DNA of 64,000 nucleotides from Rhynchopus sp. YZ270_cl-10 (lineage: Eukaryota; Euglenozoa; Diplonemea; Diplonemida; Diplonemidae), in NCBI GenBank assembly GCA_964035575.1, contig OZ037846.1:461501-525500 (forward strand). The letters run 5' to 3'. This document shows, piece by piece, positions 1 to 10,327 of the stretch; positions within the stretch are counted from its first letter, which is position 1; every line of letters begins with the position of its first letter. Both the position numbers and the translations under genes were made by a program. The notes beneath the pieces were generated by a model that saw nothing but the letters and a program-made list of their open reading frames with translations, was not told the DNA's origin and ran no database searches.

Positions 1-2581
1 CAGGGGTCACTTCCGCCCAAGACAGTGTGAATGTCGCGTTCGCAAGAGGACCATGAGAGGCCAGGAGAATGCGCACCTCACCAAAGCCCACCGCCAACAC
101 CCCCACCCCCGGGCCCAGCAGTGACACCGCGGTGCCCGTGTCGCTAACCACACCTAATGTGGCGTCGCTGTCGAGGTCCTCCTGCTCGACCACGAAGCGG
201 ACCAATCCAGGTGCGTAAAGGTACCAGCAGGTCTCAGCATCCCCTGCAACACGCTCAAGCAGGTTTCCACTCACATAGGTGCAGTTCTGTGCCGTGCCAT
301 CCTCAGGTGTGCCCGTGGATTGTGTAGTTGGTGGGAAAGGCGTCGGTGTGTGTGGCACGGCAGTCTGTCCCGGAATAGTCATTGGCACCATTGTGGGAGG
401 TGCTTGTGTGCGTGGTACGGCAGTCTGTCCCGGAATAGTCATTGGTACCATTGTGGGGGGTGCTTGTGTGTTGGGGGTGTCAGACACAGGAGGGTAGGTG
501 TTCGAACTGTTGGCTCCATCAGCCCACTTTACTGTAAACCCCGGTCCAGGCATACTCCCAGCAACAAACTGTATGTACAACGCCATGTCGCCACCATGAG
601 GGTACGCACGCTCTTGTGCGCCGGACACCTTCCTCAGCACTGTCGAAAAGGAGTGATCCCCGTTCTGCACCGACAGCTCACCTGTACCCTGCGGCGGACG
701 TACAACAGTAAACAATACAACCTCACCAGACGTGTCGAAGTACCAACACTGTACCGTACCCGCAACGTAGTCTCCGTATGTCAGCTCACCCTCACCATCG
801 GACCCCGTTGGGATGTGCTTGCAATCTTCCGGAATAGTCATTGGCACCATTGTGGGAGGTGCTTGTGTGCGTGGTACGGCAGTCTGTCCCGGAATAGTCA
901 TTGGTACCATTGTGGGAGGTGCTTGTGTGCGTGGTACGGCAGTCTGTCCCGGAATAGTCATTGGCACCATTGTGGGAGGTGCTTGTGTGCGTGGTACGGC
1001 AGTCTGTCCCGGAATAGTCATTGGTACCATTGTGGGAGGTGCTTGTGTGCGTGGTACGGCAGTCTGTCCCGGAATAGTCATTGGCACCATTGTGGGAGGT
1101 GCTTGTGTGCGTGGTACGGCAGTCTGTCCCGGAATAGTCATTGGCACCATTGTGGGAGGTGCTTGTGTGCGTGGTACGGCAGTCTGTCCCGGAATAGTCA
1201 TTGGTACCATTGTGGGAGGTGCTTGTGTGCGTGGTACGGCAGTCTGTCCCGGAATAGTCATTGGTACCATTGTGGGAGGTGCTTGTGTGCGTGGTACGGC
1301 AGTCTGTCCCGGAATAGTCATTGGTACCATTGTGGGAGGTGCTTGTGTGCGTGGTACGGCAGTCTGTCCCGGAATAGTCATTGGCACCATTGTGGGAGGT
1401 GCTTGTGTGCGTGGTACGGCAGTCTGTCCCGGAATAGTCATTGGTACCATTGTGGGAGGTGCTTGTGTGCGTGGTACGGCAGTCTGTCCCGGAATAGTCA
1501 TTGGCACCATTGTGGGAGGTGCTTGTGTGCGTGGTACGGCAGTCTGTCCCGGAATAGTCATTGGCACCATTGTGGGAGGTGCTTGTGTGCGTGGTACGGC
1601 AGTCTGTCCCGGAATAGTCATTGGTACCATTGTGGGAGGTGCTTGTGTGCGTGGTACGGCAGTCTGTCCCGGAATAGTCATTGGTACCATTGTGGGAGGT
1701 GCTTGTGTGCGTGGTACGGCAGTCTGTCCCGGAATAGTCATTGGCACCATTGTGGGAGGTGCTTGTGTGCGTGGTACGGCAGTCTGTCCCGGAATAGTCA
1801 TTGGTACCATTGTGGGAGGTGCTTGTGTGCGTGGTACGGCAGTCTGTCCCGGAATAGTCATTGGTACCATTGTGGGGGGTGCTTGTGTGTTGGGGGTGTC
1901 AGACACAGGAGGGTAGGTGTTCGAACTGTTGGCTCCATCAGCCCACTTTACTGTAAACCCCGGTCCAGGCATACTCCCAGCAACAAACTGTATGTACAAC
2001 GCCATGTCGCCACGGGCACCGTGTGGGTACACACGCTCTTGTGCGCCGGACACCTTCCTCAGCACTGTCGAAAAGGAGTGATCCCCGTTCTGCACCGACA
2101 GCTCACCTGTACCCTGCGGCGGACGTGCAACAGTAAACAATACAACCTCACCAGACGTGTCGAAGTACCAACACTGTACCGTACCCGCAACGTAGTCTCC
2201 GTATGACAGCTCACCATTGAACCCCGTTGGGATGTACTTGCAATCTTCGGGGTGGCTCGTGGGCTTCTGTGTCTCTGGTGCCAGTGTCCGTGGTGCCATT
2301 GTCTCTGGCGCGTCTGTCCGTGGTGCCATCGGTGTTCGTGTCATCGGCATCATGGTCTCTGGTGCCATTGTCTCTGGTGTGTCTGTTCGTGGTGCCATCG
2401 GTGTTCGTGTCATCGGCATCATGGTCTCTGGTGCCATTGTCTCTGGCACGTCTGTCCGTGGTGCCATCGGTGTTCGTGTCATCGGCATCATGGTCTCTGG
2501 TGCCATTGTCTCTGGTGTGTCTGTTCGTGATGCAGCGTGAACGCCCAAAACCACACACGGCAACCACAACAACGCGCGCAT
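1..2581 (-). CDS. Secreted CUB-like / Pro-Thr repeat protein, C-terminus outside window
   Basis: The reading frame is open from ATG at 2579-2581 to the left edge (about 860 residues visible), with no stop. Residues 1-18 (MRALLWLPCVVLGVHAAS) form a signal peptide. Next come 23-residue Pro/Thr/Met repeats (about 20-100), a Cys-containing CUB-like domain (about 111-218), about 18 copies of a 20-residue repeat such as TIPGQTAVPRTQAPPTMVPM (about 232-583), a second and nearly identical CUB-like domain (about 584-694), two more repeats, and a third, diverged CUB-like domain (about 765-860) with CTY...CWYLY and FTLSW landmarks. The repeats are mucin-like and probably heavily O-glycosylated. The protein is likely extracellular or surface-anchored; any anchor lies outside the window. 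CUB assignment is by pattern only. The first gene in reading order upstream is CYP51. Confidence 0.85.
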   Translation of the reverse strand, partial: MRALLWLPCVVLGVHAASRTDTPETMAPETMMPMTRTPMAPRTDVPETMAPETMMPMTRTPMAPRTDTPETMAPETMMPMTRTPMAPRTDAPETMAPRTLAPETQKPTSHPEDCKYIPTGFNGELSYGDYVAGTVQCWYFDTSGEVVLFTVARPPQGTGELSVQNGDHSFSTVLRKVSGAQERVYPHGARGDMALYIQFVAGSMPGPGFTVKWADGANSSNTYPPVSDTPNTQAPPTMVPMTIPGQTAVPRTQAPPTMVPMTIPGQTAVPRTQAPPTMVPMTIPGQTAVPRTQAPPTMVPMTIPGQTAVPRTQAPPTMVPMTIPGQTAVPRTQAPPTMVPMTIPGQTAVPRTQAPPTMVPMTIPGQTAVPRTQAPPTMVPMTIPGQTAVPRTQAPPTMVPMTIPGQTAVPRTQAPPTMVPMTIPGQTAVPRTQAPPTMVPMTIPGQTAVPRTQAPPTMVPMTIPGQTAVPRTQAPPTMVPMTIPGQTAVPRTQAPPTMVPMTIPGQTAVPRTQAPPTMVPMTIPGQTAVPRTQAPPTMVPMTIPGQTAVPRTQAPPTMVPMTIPGQTAVPRTQAPPTMVPMTIPEDCKHIPTGSDGEGELTYGDYVAGTVQCWYFDTSGEVVLFTVVRPPQGTGELSVQNGDHSFSTVLRKVSGAQERAYPHGGDMALYIQFVAGSMPGPGFTVKWADGANSSNTYPPVSDTPNTQAPPTMVPMTIPGQTAVPRTQAPPTMVPMTIPGQTAVPHTPTPFPPTTQSTGTPEDGTAQNCTYVSGNLLERVAGDAETCWYLYAPGLVRFVVEQEDLDSDATLGVVSDTGTAVSLLGPGVGVLAVGFGEVRILLASHGPLANATFTLSWAEVTP
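831..1884 (-). repeat. 60-bp in-frame tandem repeat, about 18 units
   Basis: Units of exactly 60 bp repeat at 841, 901, 961 and so on to 1861. They differ almost only by C or T at one position (ggCacc or ggTacc), which on the coding strand is GTG or GTA for valine, so the change is silent. Two further units lie at 381-450. This indicates recent homogenisation or expansion under coding constraint. Confidence 0.95.
2292..2540 (-). repeat. 69-bp in-frame tandem repeat, about 3.6 units
   Basis: Units begin at 2292, 2361, 2430 and 2499. They encode 23-residue Pro/Thr/Met-rich segments directly after the signal peptide of the secreted protein. Confidence 0.9.
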
Positions 2582-3482
2582 TTTTTTTATGTATCTTGCC
2601 TACTGTGATGCTGCCGGGGGTGTATGTGTGTGTTCGAAAGCGGGGTAGCGTGGGTAGCTCCTCACAGGCGCAGAGGTACACATTTGAAAGCAGTGCTGTC
2701 TCCTGCTGTGCAACATCTACCTCCTTGCGGCCAACGCTAAACCAACGAGCGAACCCGCAAGCAGGATACACCCCAGCACATCCTTGACACACCAAGATGA
2801 TACCAGAACGCCTTTTCACTCTCCTCTGACGCAAAACAACAATAAAAAACCCCCCCCCTCACCTTTTTTTTTTCATGGTTCAAACAGAAGACGCACTGCA
2901 GGCTATGGTGGGTGCGCACAAATGTATGTGTCTGCTTCAGCACGACGGCTTATCATAGGCAAATTGCACTACAAACCGCAAAACAAAAGAAAAGTTTTAT
3001 CAAGACGAAAGCAAGCCTCTCTGTACTTCACGTCACCTCAACCACACCCCTCTCCTGGCAACGACCAACACACATACACACACTTATGAGTGTCGTCTCA
3101 CTAAGAACTACCCATCACATTTGCTTCCAAACACACACACACACACATACCCACCTCTCCTACCGTGCACAAGAGTATCCCCCCCCTTTCCCTTCACCAT
3201 CGGGCTATGGCTAAAGCCTCCCTTTGGAGCTGGGTTGAAAAGGGGGGGAAGGGGGTGGGAGTGGGGAGTGGGGCATAGCTGTGAATAAGCTGGGTCCTGA
3301 GTCCCGAGTCTCAGGTCCCCAAATCTTATTCTCAGCTATGGTGTGGGGGGTGGGATGAAAAAGAGGCACCGTACTGGGACGCAACAGGACCCACGGGACA
3401 CACTTTCCAAAAAGAGAGAAAAAATTTTTTTTTAAAAAGAAGCCTCGTATTGATAAGACCACCTAATAATATAAGAAAAAGA

Positions 3483-3527
3483 TGAAATTGATCGTGCAAA
3501 CGCCTCACGGGGCGTAGTCACTGAAGA
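3483..3527 (+). repeat. SINE-like family C fragment
   Basis: Shares the pattern GAAATTGATCGTGCAAACGC with copies near 13281, 16274, 24835, 57067 and 57599. The family consensus is roughly GAAGTTGATAGTGCAAAACG followed by CCTC and, in longer copies, CCGCGGGGTTAT. Confidence 0.5.
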
Positions 3528-3675
3528 AGGGGGGGAAAAGATGAGAAAAAAAGGGGGGTATTGGGCTCCATTCGATGCTGTAGGTAGCGTAATTACTTCC
3601 GTATTCGTAAACAAAAAAAAAAAAAGAAATAAAAAGGCAAGAAGAGGAGTCACACACACACACCCCCAAGAAGTG

Positions 3676-3712
3676 TTTACAAGATGATCTCGTTGTTTAG
3701 TCACCTTTCAAA
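3676..3712 (+). repeat. SINE-like family E fragment
   Basis: Diverged copy of the short family recognised by GATGAACCTAAGCCTCTCGT followed by GCTTAGTCACC. Confidence 0.4.
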
Positions 3713-4202
3713 GAAATTGTTTCATATACCTTCTTTTCTTGACGAAAAGAAGGCATAGAGGGTGCTAAAAATGTACCCTTGCTTTTTTTATGCCAAAGAA
3801 AAAAATGCATTTCTCGTGCTCCGGGAGGGGGTCGATATTGACATGTCGCTGACAGGTCGTTGACCGATTTTTCGAAAGCACCAATTTCCTAATTATTATT
3901 AGTTTACGAAACACGGTTATCTCACAGCGCAACCCGCAAAAATCGAATGATGAGACATGAACTGGGCCGTTGAGTGGATAAAGGGAGGAAAAAACAAAAG
4001 CTAAATTTAAAAAGTTGATATAAAAGTGCAAAAAAAAGCCTTTTCGGGTCCAGGGGTAAAAACGGTTTAGAGAACAAAAACGTGAACTCAACTTTAAAAA
4101 AAGAAGAAAATATGAAGCGGCTAGAGACCCGCCCATTTAGAGGGCATAATTCGTGTTTGTGACCACCCCCCTGGTAAAGGGGCGAATCCCGAACACCAAT
4201 GT

Positions 4203-4917
4203 CATTCTACGTTTTTTTTTTTTTTTTTTTTTTTTTTTTGAAAACTTGGTTGTATTCAGGGGTTAAGTTAGCTTTTTTTTTTTCTCGCTGAGTCGGGTTT
4301 TCTGGGTTTTTTCGGGTTTTCTGGATTTTGCGAAAAATAACCCATTCCCTCCGCGAGCGCAGCGAGCGGGAAAATTTTTAAGGTGCACCTCCGCGAGCGT
4401 AGCGAGCGAAATTTTTTTTTCGCAATTTTTGGGGCAAAGTTCAAAAATCCCACCAAAAAGTGGGGGACCCTGGGGGGTTTTTGGATTTGTCCTAACAATT
4501 TTGGAGCATAAATTTGAAGAACAGGACTGGTGTACCCCTCACCGACCTCAGTTCCCACGTCCTGCCTCACCCGCACTCTCGCAACACTAGTACTGAACCC
4601 GAAGTTCGCCAGAGATCCCTGTTGCCTCTTCATATGAATAATTCCCAGTTCTGACGGGGGGTTTGTTTGGGTCGGGAGGATTTTTTTCCTTAGAGGGTGG
4701 GGTGGGAGGGGCTCCGCCCACCCCTACCCCACCTTCCCAGCCTACACCACCCAAAAATTTGGATTTTTTTTTTTTTTTTTTCAGATTCCATTTTTTTTTT
4801 TTTTTTTTGAAAAACCCGAAAACCCGAAAACCGGGTTTTGAAAACCCAGAAACCCGCCCTAACTTAACCCCTGGTTGTATTAGTGTAGCCACCCTAGAGT
4901 GTGCTCCACTATAATAT
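4203..4917 (-). mobile_element. Retroposon 3' tail split by a hAT-type element
   Basis: Read on the minus strand, a segment with GGAGCACACTCTAGGGTGGC leads through ACTAATACAACCAAGTTTTC into a run of about 28 A. The same end with poly(A) occurs at 50206-50273 behind a coding fragment, and at 14310-14372. The tail here is interrupted at GTTGTATT by the element at 4257-4873. The left copy of GTTGTATT and the right copy are the target duplication. Confidence 0.75.
4257..4873. mobile_element. Non-autonomous hAT-type element, 617 bp
   Basis: Perfect 15-bp terminal inverted repeats (CAGGGGTTAAGTTAG at 4257-4271 and its complement at 4859-4873) are flanked by an exact 8-bp direct repeat GTTGTATT (4249-4256 and 4874-4881). 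The CAGGG start and 8-bp duplication are the hAT signature. Further inverted CGGGTTTTC-type repeats lie just inside the ends, and two CGAGCG-AGCGAGCG hairpins at 4352-4410. No transposase is encoded. The uninterrupted target is seen at 14317-14345. Confidence 0.93.
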
Positions 4918-5286
4918 TCTTTTTTCCTCTTCTTTTCGAAATTTCTTTTTCTTTTTCCAGTAATTTCGATAAAAAAAAGCGCTGTCTTGATATGGTGTGA
5001 GCGAGGCAGAATGTTGTTTGCACCAAAATCAATTTTTTTTTTCCCTTCCTTTTTTGAATCATCATATTTGAAAAGCAGTGGATTTTATCCTCATCCTAAA
5101 AAAAAAGGGCAACACTTTATTTTTTGTGCAGTTATATACTGTGGAACTTCATCAGAGAGATTTATCCCCATCTACCACTTACAAATTGCACCCAGAGAAA
5201 ATAGCTGTTTGACATCCACAATGAAAAAAAAGGAGAGAAAGAGGACGTGGACCAAGACATAAGGGAATCACCTACTAGAGGTGAGA

Positions 5287-5419
5287 GCGAATACGTATTC
5301 ACCCTATATTCGGATCCCAAAATTCCTGGACCATATTGGTCCTATATTCAGATCCGAAAAGACGAACGGAATATGGTCCAAGAATTTTGGGATCCGAATA
5401 TAGGGTGAATACGAATTCG
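5287..5419. repeat. Long imperfect hairpin
   Basis: The arm GCGAATACGTATTCACCCTA and onward to about 5336 is repeated in inverted orientation at about 5371-5419, with a short spacer. It would form a hairpin of about 48-bp arms and is probably a small fold-back element. No target duplication was resolved. Confidence 0.8.
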
Positions 5420-5906
5420 CCTTCGGGGGTATGTAGGGAGGAAAAATCCTTCCCCACACACACCATATTTCTGCGCAAGAATTACCCCCCTATTAGTTTT
5501 ATCAAAACACACATTACAGACGCCCCTCATGTCTAATCCTATTCCCATATCTCTCCCATCTTACTCTAAAAAAAAATGAATAAAAATGGATGTCTGAGGC
5601 TGAAGCCATATCTTCCCCACAAATGTTACTCTTCCTTTTCCACACTTTGTTTTTTTTTTCCTGATGATCTGTAAGTTGTATAGCTGCTAAAAAGAGGCAG
5701 TCAAAATGCTCTGTCCAAAGGTTTTTGAAAAACCTGGGAATTTTTTTTTTTTGGCGAACACGTAAAAGCACACCCGAGGATGAACTCATCGCATTTTTTT
5801 TTTAAAAGAAGGATAAGATGAGCCTAAGCCTCACAAACAGCAATATAAACAATCAATTTGACCAATATTTTCAAGAGGATTTTTGTAAAATAACTCAATT
5901 TTTTTT

Positions 5907-8900
5907 TCAATGCTGTTTCTTTGTGTAACGGATCATGCTTTCGTTAAGACTTGGTCCAACCACCATTGTGGTGTAGTCCGGCACTGGCACGTCCCCTTTC
6001 ACCAACTCAATATCGTAGTCGTGCATGATGGTACTGAGGACCACCTGGGTCTGGAGGAGACCAAACTTTCCTCCAAGGCATTTGTGCGCTCCTCCACCAA
6101 ACGCCACGAAGTCGAACTGTCCAGCACCTTCACTGCGGTCACAGAAGCGGGAAGGATCAAATGTGTCTGCCTTTTCAAAGACGTCCTCGCACCTCATGCT
6201 GGCCAGGGGAGAGACCGCGAGGGTGTCTCCAACGGGTACTGTGTACTCTCCGATCTTCAGCGGCTGGCATACTTCTCTCATCAGCATGATCAACGGCGGG
6301 TGCAGGCGCAGCACCTCCTTGACAATCGACTCCGTGTAGTGCATTTCCATAAGCCCATCGTAGTCGATCTCCGCATCGTCACCTTCACCGTTGGAATAGG
6401 TTTTGAACTCCTCTTCATGGCGCGCCTTCATCTCTTTGTACTGCGGGCTGGAGAGGTACGCGACGGACCATGTAGTGGTGATGAGGGAGGTGTGCTGTCC
6501 TGCGAAGAGAACGCCAAGCATGATCCCGACACGCTCCTCCTCCGTCATAGGGGTGCCGTCGCGGTAGACAGCCTGAAGAAGCGCTTCGACAATGCCGTTG
6601 GGGTCGCGGTCACCCTCAACTTCCATCTGCTTGCGTTGGCGTGCAAGAATGTCGAGGGCAATCTGTTCGAACTCCTTCCTCGCCTTGCGCTGGCGGAATA
6701 GCCCGAAGGAAGGCAGCCAGTGGATGAAGACCGCAACGGGGTTGATCCCAGACTCAATCTCGCAGAGAAGTTGCGCAAAACGTTCGGGGGAGGTGCCCGC
6801 GAGGGATTCTGTTCCGAAGAGACACATGGCGGCAGTGGAGATGAGAAGGGAGCCCATCGAGTCGAGGAGGTTCACGGTACCAGAGTTGCCCCAGTGCTCG
6901 TCAAGGTAGAGACGGACCTATGGGGTGGTGGGTTGGTACAACGTTCTTCTTTTGCGCTCTTATTTTTGGTTTTTTTTTGGACCCAAAGGTGGCTTTTTAG
7001 TTTACTTTTTATATTCTCTATGATATATTGGGGTGTCCCGGGCACGGCGTAATTCAGGTGTAATGGGGCGTAATGGGGTGTAATGGAGTGTAATGGAGGG
7101 AATTTAAACTTTTTGCTTTTTTTGCGTTTTCCCCCCGTTTTCCCAACAGGAAAAGTCCAAAAAAGGTGACAACAATTTTTTTTTTGGCGAGTGGAGCAAA
7201 AAAAATTTGCCTGGCTGACCATTGCCGAAGGAATTTTGCACTTTTGACCACCACAGATTACACGTTGTTTTACGATTTTTTCTATGCACTTATGTACTGG
7301 GAAGCATGCCACCGGTGTTAAATTTTTACTGGCGTGGCTACATAACCGATTCCCCATGTTTCTACCGTGTTTCTACACAGTACACAGTACACAGTACACA
7401 GTACACAGTACACAGTACACAGTACACAGTACACAGTACACAGTACACAGTACACAGTACACAGTACACAGTACACAGTACACAGTACACAGTACACAGT
7501 ACACAGTACACAGTACACAGTACACAGTACACAGTACACAGTACACAGTACACAGTACACAGTACACAGTACACAGTACACAGTACACAGTACACAGTAC
7601 ACAGTACACAGTACACAGTACACAGTACACAGTACACAGTACACAGTACACAGTACACAGTACACAGTACACAGTACACAGTACACAGTACACAGTACAC
7701 AGTACACAGTACACAGTACACAGTACACAGTACACAGTACACAGTACACAGTACACAGTACACAGTACACAGTACACAGTACACAGTACACAGTACACAG
7801 TACACAGTACACAGTACACAGTACACAGTACACAGTACACAGTACACAGTACACAGTACACAGTACACAGTACACAGTACACAGTACACAGTACACAGTA
7901 CACAGTACACAGTACACAGTACACAGTACACAGTACACAGTACACAGTACACAGTACACAGTACACAGTACACAGTACACAGTACACAGTACACAGTACA
8001 CAGTACACAGTACACAGTACACAGTACACAGTACACAGTACACAGTACACAGTACACAGTACACAGTACACAGTACACAGTACACAGTACACAGTACACA
8101 GTACACAGTACACAGTACACAGTACACAGTACACAGCACTGTACAAGGCAAAAATGACCAAAACAGCTGATGTTTTGGCCGAATGCCACCCTATCAGGAA
8201 TATTTTCATGTATTCACACAAATTTTTTCTGGCCTCAATACCCCCAAACTACACGATTTTCGGTTCCGGCAAATTTTTGGAGCACCAAATATCGCAAAAA
8301 AATTCAATTTTTTTGGTGTCGTCCGCACATCCCTTTAGTAAAGACCAAAACACCAAGGCGTTGTAATTCATGTGTAATGGGGTGTAATGGGGTGTAAGTG
8401 GGTGTAAGTGGGTGTAATGGGGTGAAAGTGGGTGTAAATCGGTGAAATGGGGTGAAATGGGGTGAAAGTGTGCGTAAGTGGGTGTTAGTGTGGTACCGCC
8501 GGGACACCCCATATATGATAGTCAAATTTTTTGGTGAAAAAGACAACAAAAATTCGCCCATTTTTAATGAGAGTTGCTATTTTTTTTTGAAAACAAATAA
8601 AATACAAACTTAACACTCATCACACGATAAAAACCCATGGGAGAGGTTTGTGGTGAAACGCACAACACCTCGACCTGTTTGGTGAGGAATGGCTCAGCGC
8701 GGTACGTCCCTTGAGGTGACAAAAAAAAATTTCTCCATTGGTTTTTGCAAAACGGGAGGGGGGGGGAAATACCTGTTTCTGTATCATGGGAACGTATCTC
8801 TTCATGTTGTTGAGCGAGAGCTCGTCGGCGACGAATGAGAGCTGTTCACGCATGCGGGCGTGCGTTGCGTCGTAGACCACACCTGGTCCGAAGACGGGCT

Positions 8901-9207
8901 TCATGAAGCGGTACACCTCCTGCGGGGAGAGCACCTCGTTACGGGGCTTGAAGAAGTATTCGTGTGTGTCCCTGTGCGACACAATGGTGACACGCTTCCC
9001 CATAAGCTTCGTCGTCCACACCTTCCCCAGCTGCTTCGTGCCCCCCTCGATGAACGAAAGGAAGTTCACACCAAACGGCACGATGCTTCCGACAAAGGGC
9101 ACCCAAGAGTGCATCAGGGGTGGGGCACCCTCGGGCTTGAAGAAGTTGTATTTAATCACACTGTACAGCCCGAGGGCAAACGCGATTAATAAGATTCCAA
9201 GAAGCAT
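5907..9207 (-). CDS. CYP51: Sterol 14-alpha-demethylase (CYP51), two exons
   Basis: Exons are 8773..9207 and 5907..6917, joined in phase 0 to give 481 residues, the same length I recall for the Trypanosoma brucei enzyme. CYP51 removes the 14-alpha-methyl group of sterol precursors in the ER membrane, using NADPH-P450 reductase. Visible: N-terminal membrane anchor (residues 1-20); the B-helix stretch EVYRFMKPVFGPGVVYD; the I-helix AGQHTS; the ExxR motif in KEVLRLHPP; and the heme loop FGGGAHKCLG with the Cys ligand. The Phe in EVYRFM matches T. brucei, where the equivalent Phe105 goes with preference for C4-monomethylated sterols; T. cruzi has Ile. The start is the only ATG placing the anchor first. 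Homology across the junction (IQKQ|VRLYLDEHW) supports the splice sites. The enzyme appears intact. Confidence 0.95.
7029..8511. mobile_element. TIR element carrying a satellite, 1483 bp
   Basis: Ends TGGGGTGTCCCGG and CCGGGACACCCCA are inverted repeats, flanked by the 5-bp direct repeat TATAT (7024-7028, 8512-8516). Just inside each end are GGTGTAATGGGG-type short tandem repeats. The same internal repeats and similar ends occur in a roughly 100-bp miniature at 44468-44563. The family is not assigned. Confidence 0.8.
7375..8136. repeat. (CAGTACA)n satellite, about 109 units
   Basis: Uninterrupted 7-bp repeats for about 762 bp, with no clear variant units until the last one. Because 7 is not a multiple of 3, all frames are open and encode a 7-residue period. 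These frames are an artefact and not a protein. Confidence 0.97.
8637..8700 (+). repeat. Short dispersed repeat (family G) inside CYP51 intron
   Basis: GGTGAAACGCACAACACCTC followed by GACCTG recurs with few changes at 54267-54320 between two other genes. Nature unknown; a SINE-like fragment is likely. Confidence 0.6.
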
Positions 9208-9364
9208 GGTGAGACAAGAGGCTTCGCGGAGAGGTCAAAAAGAAAGAGTGGGGTGGGTAATGTTCCTGAGATGGGTTAAAAGTAGTAGGTGGTAGGGGAG
9301 GGAAAGGGGGATGATAAAAGGTGTTGAAAAACCAAAAAAAAAAAATGATTGGTTCTCTCCGTAT

Positions 9365-9412
9365 TGGTTCCAGGATCCAACCCTGTGCCCGCGCTCATCA
9401 GAAGGAGCCAGG
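9365..9412 (+). repeat. Short dispersed repeat with CGCGCTCATCAGAAGGAGC
   Basis: CGCGCTCATCAGAAGGAGC followed by an AGGGCTA block also occurs inside both 457-bp direct repeats near 57958 and 61089. Confidence 0.5.
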
Positions 9413-9726
9413 GCTATTTGTGGGGTGTGGGTGGGGAGAGGGGAAGATGTAAAGTTCAATTTTAAAGAAAATGTTCCTTTATTTTGTTGTAGCGACAGAC
9501 TGAAGCAAAGAGAGGGTGGGAAGGGGGGGAAAAGAACAAATACAAAAACAACGCAGGCAGCCCTAAGACAGACTTATCGAAGAAAAAAAAACTGGGGGAG
9601 AAAAAGGCGGGGGGAAACAAGATGAATGAGCCTTCTGGGCGCATAAATCTTTTATTCTATGGGAAAAAAAATCACTTTGATAGACAGCAATTTTGAGCAA
9701 AGCGAAGAAAAAAAAGTAGAGTTGGA

Positions 9727-9785
9727 ATACAAAAGCCCTCTCATGTCAGTGTACCTTGCTGCATAGTGGACCCCCCCCCAACCTT
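9727..9785 (+). repeat. SINE-like family D copy
   Basis: Contains ATACAAAAGCCCTCTCATGT and GTGTACC. Related copies lie near 14800, 29130, 37066, 37954 and 51558. Family core: CTTGAAATACAAAGCCCTCT then GTGACAGTGTACC. Confidence 0.55.
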
Positions 9786-10327
9786 GCAATGTTCTACATC
9801 TGTTTTCGTGGTTACCTCGGAGAGAGAAAAAAAGAATCCATCCTAAAAACACGTCAGGCTTACTTCATGCAAGGTGGTCTCTCACACAGTTGGGCAACAT
9901 CCATCTCTTCACCACTACCCCAAACAACTGCTTTTCAACACACAAAACGCTGCCAAACGATACCAGGGCAAAAAAAAATATGGGAGGAAAATTTGATATC
10001 GTGCAAACACCTCAAGGCAGATGCAGGCACGTGGTGGTGGTGGGGGGGGAGGAAAACGCTCGTATGATGAATAAGACAATGTTACCCTCTTGTGCATGCA
10101 CATCTGCAAATATGTAGCATTCGGAGTTTCCTTTTTGTTTTGTTGTGTCGGCAAGTGCCTCAGGACCCGCTTGGAGAACCTAGGGTCTGTACTCAATGTT
10201 GGCCGAAGCTTTTTGTACTACGGAAGGTATAGAGGGTTCGTTTCTTTTTTTTTACAGACCAGAACAAAACTAATGAGACAAAACAGGGGGTTATCGTGCG
10301 GTTCGCATTTAGTTGAAATCAACTAAA

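Larger units (their letters stand above)
2582..5906. other. Intergenic region between the secreted protein gene and CYP51
   Basis: No credible gene. It holds A/T runs, CA-rich microsatellite at 3060-3145, SINE-like fragments near 3483, 3676 and 5817, a LINE/SINE 3' tail interrupted by a hAT-type element (4203-4917), and a long hairpin at 5287-5419. Confidence 0.7.
6918..8772 (-). other. CYP51 intron, 1855 bp, GT-AG, phase 0
   Basis: On the minus strand the donor is CAG|GTATTT at 8773/8772 and the acceptor CCCCATAG|GTCCG at 6918/6917. Removing it restores the conserved CYP51 sequence. Most of the intron is a transposon (7029-8511) that contains a 7-bp satellite. Confidence 0.92.

Noticed and set aside
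831-1884. Regular 60-bp repeat as a CRISPR array
   Set aside because: There are no variable spacers, the units are contiguous and coding, and the genome is eukaryotic.
320-2206. Plus-strand 628-residue frame with HWHHCGRCLC repeats
   Set aside because: It is the antisense shadow of the 60-bp coding repeat. The minus-strand frame has a signal peptide, CUB-like domains and silent-only variation.
2211-2834. Minus-strand frame rich in DNGTRDHDADDTNT
   Set aside because: It is an alternative frame over the same repeats; the frame starting at 2581 has the signal peptide and continues through the conserved domains.
7222-8366. Several long frames encoding HSTQYTV or VLCTVYC repeats
   Set aside because: All six frames are open because the unit is 7 bp without stops; the stretch lies in the CYP51 intron.
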